Shown one piece after another: positions 5,655-9,384 of a DNA stretch of 9,384 nucleotides. The stretch covers positions 1-9,384 of the forward strand of contig CAMGZN010000038.1 of the NCBI GenBank assembly GCA_946183335.1, in the 5' to 3' direction. A program made the position numbers and the translations under genes. The first letter of the stretch is position 1. Each line of letters begins with the position of its first letter. Origin of the DNA: an uncultured Caryophanales bacterium. GTDB taxonomy: Bacteria > Bacillota_I > Bacilli_A > RFN20 > CAG-826. The notes beneath the pieces are model-generated. The model had not been told where the DNA came from. It did no database searches and worked only from the letters and a program-made list of their open reading frames with translations.

Positions 5655-6263
5655 CTAATCAAAAATTGTTGTTCCGTTTCGATAAGCTTCAAAGATTCGA
5701 TCAAGCTCATCCCTAGACATCTTTCGAGACATTTCTGGAAGTTGATCCATTGGGAAGAACTTCACATCAGTTGTTTCATGACAATGCTCATGGAACTTCT
5801 TATGGTCAATTGAACCTTCAAAAACCATCACATATTCTGGAACATTTTTGTTTGATTTAAATGGAGTTCTCTCTAAGAGAGCGACTAATCGAACGATCTT
5901 TGGTTCAATTCCGGCTTCTTGAGAAACCTCATTAAATGCCGCTCGGCTTGGTGAATCATATAAATCAGCCCAGCCACCAGGCATTGACCATAAACCCGAG
6001 TTAGCTTCACGAACTAATAGAATTTCGCCTTTATCGTTGGTAATAATTGTTCGAGAAGAAATGGATGGAGTTGGATAAATATCGCGCTCAAACATGCTTG
6101 GACGGTCAAACTTCACATCACAAAATTTCTCCAACATTTCTTTAGATAATTCGTTAAGTTCTTTGTAGTTATCAATCGCGTATGGATCCTTAGAAAAAGT
6201 TAATCCGATTTTCGCAATTGAGTGGACTTTTACAACGAAATCATAGAATTCTTGATATTTCAT
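5655..6263 (-). CDS. NUDIX hydrolase with N-terminal Nudix_hydro_N-like region
   Basis: A 202-residue protein. The first 65 or so residues (MKYQEFYDFVVKVHSIAKIG...) resemble the N-terminal helical domain found in a group of Firmicute NUDIX proteins (PF12535). The NUDIX fold follows, with RTIITNDKGEILLVRE and the NUDIX box from about 97 to 119, embedded in MPGGWADLYDSPSRAAF then NEVSQEAGI. NUDIX enzymes hydrolyse nucleoside diphosphates linked to another group; the substrate here is unknown. Compared with G-x5-E-x7-R-E-U-x-E-E-x-G-U, the box has Asp for the first Glu, Asn for Arg and Gln for one of the paired Glu. The Glu after Asn and the last Glu, both key metal ligands, are kept. The ATG at 6263 is preferred over a TTG at 6293 because a perfect -10 lies between them. 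No Shine-Dalgarno is seen. Confidence 0.9.
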   Translation of the reverse strand: MKYQEFYDFVVKVHSIAKIGLTFSKDPYAIDNYKELNELSKEMLEKFCDVKFDRPSMFERDIYPTPSISSRTIITNDKGEILLVREANSGLWSMPGGWADLYDSPSRAAFNEVSQEAGIEPKIVRLVALLERTPFKSNKNVPEYVMVFEGSIDHKKFHEHCHETTDVKFFPMDQLPEMSRKMSRDELDRIFEAYRNGTTIFD

Positions 6264-6269
6264 ACCGAA

Positions 6270-6298
6270 ATTATAACATAGTAATAATTTCAAGTTAA
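6270..6298 (-). promoter_or_regulatory. Promoter of the NUDIX gene, predicted to give a leaderless mRNA
   Basis: Minus-strand TTAACT (6293-6298), 17-nt spacer, TATAAT (6270-6275). The six bases TTCGGT separate the -10 from the A of the ATG at 6263, so the expected start point coincides with or sits within one or two bases of the start codon. The promoter lies between the cdaA terminator and the gene. Confidence 0.6.
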
Positions 6299-6301
6299 AA
6301 C

Positions 6302-6338
6302 AAAATAAAAAATACCCAGGAATTGCTGGATATTTTTT
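6302..6338 (-). terminator. Rho-independent terminator after cdaA
   Basis: In minus-strand RNA, AAAAAAUAUCCAG (6338-6326) pairs with CUGGGUAUUUUUU (6319-6307) around a 6-nt loop, with one U-G pair, and AUUUU follows. On the plus strand that U-G pair would be a C-A mismatch, so the hairpin is better in the minus direction. Confidence 0.85.
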
Positions 6339-6351
6339 ATTTTATTAAGTT

Positions 6352-7125
6352 TTATTCGGCCTTATCGTTTTCAGCTAACATATAATCCTCAAGAACTCTC
6401 ATAAAGGAGTCTGGAGTCACATGAATTAATTCTCCGGCAACAGCAAGAGAGATGCGGCCAGTTTCTTCGCTAACAACCACTGTCACTGAGTCAGAAACTT
6501 CACTAATACCGATGGCGGCACGGTGACGGCTTCCGAACTTACCAGTTAATGGTTTGGTTGTTGGAGTGTAATAAACTGAAGCGGCAGCAATCAAATCACG
6601 ACGAATAACAACAGCACCATCGTGAAGTCTTGTGCCTGGATAGAAGATAGTTTGGAGAAGTTCTGGAGTAACAGGAGCGTTCACCACTGTTCCAGATTTC
6701 ATAAAGTCATCTAAGTTTGTATTACGTTCAAAGGTAATAATCGCACCAATTTTTGATTTGGATAAGTTCTCCACTGCTTGGAAAACTCTTGTATATAAAG
6801 CGTGACGATCAAAAACTTTTTCAGTGCGTTTGGATTTGATTGATAATGTGTTCGCCACAAAAGGACGAAGATCACCTTGGTTTATAACCAAGAAAGTTGT
6901 TACAAGGCCACAAGTAACAATTAACGTTGCAATCCAAAGTGCGCTTAAACCAAAGAACCATGCCACCACCGTCGCGCTTAAACCAACAACAGAAATGACG
7001 AATGGAACTTTACGACGTAAAAGTTTTAAAAGAACAACGATTGAAGCAACTAGAAATAGCACAAAAAGTGCTAACTCTATCCAGAGAGCAACATTATTAG
7101 TAACAAATTGGCCACCAACAAACAT
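6352..7125 (-). CDS. cdaA: Membrane diadenylate cyclase, CdaA type
   Basis: A 257-residue protein that makes the second messenger c-di-AMP from two ATP. Three membrane segments (about 14-36, 41-60, 62-82) are followed by a short linker and a cytosolic DAC domain (PF02457). The signatures are present: RLHDGAVVI (166-174) with the DGA loop, and RHRAAIG (200-206). The usual GTRHR reads GSRHR here, a mild Thr-to-Ser change, so activity is expected. QGDLRPFV (83-90) matches the conserved linker after the third segment. In Bacilli, c-di-AMP controls potassium and osmolyte transport and cell-wall homeostasis. cdaA usually precedes cdaR (ybbR) and glmM; here it follows a pgpA/yutG-like gene by 2 nt and is followed by a terminator, so the standard partners are absent. 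No Shine-Dalgarno is seen, and translation is probably coupled to the upstream stop codon. Confidence 0.95.
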   Translation of the reverse strand: MFVGGQFVTNNVALWIELALFVLFLVASIVVLLKLLRRKVPFVISVVGLSATVVAWFFGLSALWIATLIVTCGLVTTFLVINQGDLRPFVANTLSIKSKRTEKVFDRHALYTRVFQAVENLSKSKIGAIITFERNTNLDDFMKSGTVVNAPVTPELLQTIFYPGTRLHDGAVVIRRDLIAAASVYYTPTTKPLTGKFGSRHRAAIGISEVSDSVTVVVSEETGRISLAVAGELIHVTPDSFMRVLEDYMLAENDKAE

Positions 7126-7127
7126 AA

Positions 7128-7613
7128 TTATTTAACCCAACGGTGAGCAAAACGACTAGCAGCAGAAGCAGCAATTGCACCAACAATATCATCAATGAAG
7201 GTGTTAACGACGCCTGTGTCTTTTCCGTCTTCGTTTAATTTAGCAATAATGCCGTATTTCTTTTTGTCGATGAATCCGAAGTTTGTTAAGGCAATAGAAC
7301 CATAAAGGTTACAAATACCATAAGCTAAAACTTCATCAACACCATATAAGCCTTCATCACGAGTAAGGATTGAGGCTAAGTCTTTGTCTTTCATATAACC
7401 TTGTTCGGCAGCAACATCAAGTTCAATACCAGTCATAATGGCGTTTTGAACTTCACGTTTAGAAAGAACAGACATGACCGATTCAAGAAGTTCTTCTTTC
7501 TTAAGATCAACGTGGTAATCAGCTTGTAAGAAACGAGCACAATCAGCGATATCGCTAACAGTGACACCACGAGACTCAAGTAATTCAATACATTTTGTAC
7601 GGTAATCTTCCAT
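7128..7613 (-). CDS. yutG: Phosphatidylglycerophosphatase A-family protein (YutG/LtrC-like)
   Basis: A 161-residue protein of the PgpA family (PF04608), closest by memory to Bacillus YutG and Listeria LtrC. Recognisable blocks are SKREVQNAIMTGIELD (51-66), DEGLYGVDE (86-94), YGSIALTNFGFIDK (104-117) and TFIDDIVGAIAA (138-149). The acidic residues in the second and last blocks are the likely metal-binding catalytic site. PgpA enzymes remove phosphate from phosphatidylglycerol phosphate to give phosphatidylglycerol; for the YutG branch this activity is an inference, and no long membrane segment is seen apart from two moderately hydrophobic stretches. AGGAG lies 8 nt before the ATG, and an extended -10 promoter lies 47 nt upstream. 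It is the first gene of a two-gene operon with cdaA. Confidence 0.92.
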   Translation of the reverse strand: MEDYRTKCIELLESRGVTVSDIADCARFLQADYHVDLKKEELLESVMSVLSKREVQNAIMTGIELDVAAEQGYMKDKDLASILTRDEGLYGVDEVLAYGICNLYGSIALTNFGFIDKKKYGIIAKLNEDGKDTGVVNTFIDDIVGAIAASAASRFAHRWVK

Positions 7614-7659
7614 TTAAATTTCTCCTTTTCTATAATTAATCAAAATTTTCAACCAAAGT

Positions 7660-7668
7660 ATTATAGCA
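7660..7668 (-). promoter_or_regulatory. Extended -10 promoter of yutG-cdaA
   Basis: Minus-strand TGCTATAAT is a perfect extended -10 element. No good -35 lies at normal spacing (TTATTT is the best), as expected for this class. The predicted start near 7653 leaves a leader of about 40 nt ahead of the yutG ATG. The rest of the 7614-7739 gap holds only the terminator of the upstream peptidase gene and AT-rich sequence. Confidence 0.65.
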
Positions 7669-7715
7669 CGAGTTATTTATTTAAATAAAGCAAACTATAT
7701 TAGAATTAACTAGCC

Positions 7716-7741
7716 AAAAAGAAAAGGTTCCAAAGGAACCT
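7716..7741 (-). terminator. Rho-independent terminator after the M3 peptidase gene
   Basis: Minus-strand AGGTTCC (7741-7735) and GGAACCT (7731-7725) form a 7-bp stem with a TTT loop, followed by TTTCTTTTT. Two bases of the peptidase stop codon (TAG, 7742-7740) lie within the stem. Confidence 0.85.
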
Positions 7742-9384
7742 ATTTAAATTTTGATTCATCAAATCCTTTGAGGATTTTTCTTAATGGGCGAATCACTTTC
7801 GCGACATTGCCATCCTCGAATGGATTTCTCAGATGAGCTTTTTCTAAGAGATGAACGAATGGATATTTACCGCCCATTTTGCAGAGTTTGATGTACTTTT
7901 TCCAAGCTTTTTCTCTGTTCTTTGTTGATTCAACATAGAACTGGAAGGCACAAACTTGAGCAAGTGTGTAATCAATGTAATAGAACGGAGATCCAAAGAC
8001 GTGTGATTGTCTCATCCACCATCCACCATGACCAGCAGCTTTCATTTCCTTTGGATACTTCTTTTGTGGAAGGTATCTAGATTCAATTTCTTTAAATGCA
8101 GCACATCTTTCTTCGTGAGTTGCGGTTGGGTGCTTATAAACCCAGTGTTGGAATTCATCAATGGTAATTCCATATGGTAAGAAGCAGATGGAATCACTCA
8201 AGTGATAATAGCGATATTTTTCCGCATCTTTTCCAAAGAAGAGTTCCATCCATGGAGTAGCGAAATATTCCATTGACATAGAATGAATTTCGCATGATTC
8301 AAGGGTTGGAGAACGATATTCACTTGGTTTGATATTACGGGATAAATAACCTTGTAATGCGTGACCAAATTCGTGAGTGAGAACATCAACATCATGAGGT
8401 GTTCCATTGAAGTTAGAGAAGATGAACGGATATTTGTATTCATCAAAGAAGGTCATGTATCCACCAGGTTGTTTACCTGGGCGAGCTTCTAAATCGAGAA
8501 GATGACGTTCGTTCATAAAATCCCAGAATTCACCGGTAATTGGTGACATTTCGTGATACATTTTGCCAGCACATTCCACTAAATAATGGGAATCTCCAGC
8601 TAATTTTGGATTACCGCTTTTGAAGAACAAGTTGTAATCGTAGCTATACATCTTATTAAATGGAATACCGATTCGTTTTGCTTGAGCACGGTATAACTTT
8701 TGAGCAACTGGAACGACTTCGGTCGCGATTTGTTTACGATAATTAGCAACCATTTCTGGATTATAGTCGACACGACCTAATGAAAGATAGCCGAGTTCAG
8801 TGAAGTCTTCAAAACCAAGTTTTTTAGCAGCCTTGTCTCTTAATAAAACAAGTTTTCCATAGATATCACCGATTTCTTGTTCATGATCTTGGAAGAATTT
8901 ATCCACCGCAATAGCCGCCCCTTTTCTTGTTTCGCGGTCAGCGCTAGAGGAGAATTTTCCCATTTGTGGGATGTTATAGGTTTGACCTCTAAATTCGATT
9001 TGAGCAGAGCCCATGACCTTGTCATATTGGGAAGATAATTTATTAATTTCAACAAGTTCTGGAATGATTTTTTCGTCAAATGATTTGAGTTCGTTTTCAA
9101 TCATTTGAAAGTAATAAGATCCATACTTTTCTTCAATTTGCTTACGGTATGGGAGCTTGACTAAAATCTTGTTCCATTCGTTACCTAAATTAGCAATAAG
9201 TGGAGAGATTTCATCAACTAAATCTTGGTATTTTGCGACAACTTCGTCTTGCGTGTTTAAGGTAAAACGAACAGAAATAATCGCAAAATTTGTGCCTAAT
9301 TTAGACATATATCTTTCATAGGCTTTGATAACTTTAAATCCACTTTCAAAATCTTTCGCAGCTTTGAGCTGTTCATTGAAGGCG
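7740..9384 (-). CDS. M3-family zinc oligoendopeptidase, N-terminus cut by window edge
   Basis: The frame stays open past the ATG at 9308 to the right edge, adding about 25 residues (AFNEQLKAAKDFES...) that fit this family, so 9308 is an internal methionine and the gene begins outside the window. About 547 residues are visible; the family is usually 560-600. The zinc site HEFGH (at 8375-8361) and the third ligand in ESCEIHSMSMEYF (28 residues later, Glu at about 8291) are intact. A tyrosine- and glycine-rich stretch near the C-terminus (GHGGWWMRQSHVFGSPFYY) is typical of the substrate-binding region. These are cytosolic enzymes that cut short peptides. The CEIHSMSMEYF pattern places it nearer the M3B group annotated as oligoendopeptidase-like than PepF itself. 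It is transcribed separately from yutG-cdaA. Confidence 0.94.
   Translation of the reverse strand, partial: AFNEQLKAAKDFESGFKVIKAYERYMSKLGTNFAIISVRFTLNTQDEVVAKYQDLVDEISPLIANLGNEWNKILVKLPYRKQIEEKYGSYYFQMIENELKSFDEKIIPELVEINKLSSQYDKVMGSAQIEFRGQTYNIPQMGKFSSSADRETRKGAAIAVDKFFQDHEQEIGDIYGKLVLLRDKAAKKLGFEDFTELGYLSLGRVDYNPEMVANYRKQIATEVVPVAQKLYRAQAKRIGIPFNKMYSYDYNLFFKSGNPKLAGDSHYLVECAGKMYHEMSPITGEFWDFMNERHLLDLEARPGKQPGGYMTFFDEYKYPFIFSNFNGTPHDVDVLTHEFGHALQGYLSRNIKPSEYRSPTLESCEIHSMSMEYFATPWMELFFGKDAEKYRYYHLSDSICFLPYGITIDEFQHWVYKHPTATHEERCAAFKEIESRYLPQKKYPKEMKAAGHGGWWMRQSHVFGSPFYYIDYTLAQVCAFQFYVESTKNREKAWKKYIKLCKMGGKYPFVHLLEKAHLRNPFEDGNVAKVIRPLRKILKGFDESKFK

Noticed and set aside
6264..6293. Upstream TTG start for the NUDIX gene
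   Set aside because: A perfect -10 lies downstream of it, no Shine-Dalgarno precedes it, and the family-like N-terminus begins at the ATG at 6263.

Overview
The window looks like a chromosomal segment of a low-GC, Gram-positive-lineage bacterium, probably an uncultured relative of Bacilli/Erysipelotrichia or a non-mycoplasmal Tenericute. Evidence: AT-rich coding DNA, AAGGAG-type ribosome binding sites, TATAAT promoters, a YutG-type PgpA, a membrane CdaA-type c-di-AMP synthase, and a glutamyl-tRNA synthetase with the N-terminal extension I associate with Clostridia. Two genes end in TGA inside tight gene overlaps, so UGA appears to be a normal stop (code 11, not the mycoplasma code). The genus cannot be read from the sequence.

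Almost everything is on the minus strand, so it is best read from right to left. (a) 9384-7740: M3-family metallo-oligopeptidase, N-terminus cut by the window edge, ending in its own hairpin terminator. (b) 7668-6307: extended -10 promoter, a pgpA/yutG-like gene, then cdaA 2 nt later, then a terminator. (c) 6298-5655: a NUDIX hydrolase with a possibly leaderless mRNA. (d) 5651-2624: a promoter and a four-gene operon: deoD, a membrane-anchored NERD-like protein, an unrecognised polytopic membrane protein with a charged tail, and a membrane-anchored bacterial PH-domain protein. The last three are joined by 4-bp and 11-bp overlaps, and the operon ends in a bidirectional terminator. (e) 2613-2496: tRNA-Gly(GCC), the only plus-strand gene, whose promoter is interleaved with the gltX promoter. 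(f) 2471-690: gltX followed 7 nt later by tRNA-Glu(CTC) and a terminator. (g) 640-1: a diacylglycerol-kinase-family lipid kinase, C-terminus cut by the window edge. There is no gene-free stretch over 300 bases; the longest intergenic gap is about 126 bp (7614-7739).

Functionally this is mainly housekeeping: tRNA charging, nucleoside salvage, phospholipid turnover (lipid kinase, PgpA-like), c-di-AMP synthesis and peptide degradation. The less familiar parts are the three-gene membrane cassette behind deoD, whose NERD-like member lacks the usual nuclease residues, and the gltX-tRNA-Glu unit, where the terminator's 3' arm is a perfect 13-nt complement of the tRNA-Glu anticodon arm. I saw no mobile element, CRISPR array or riboswitch.
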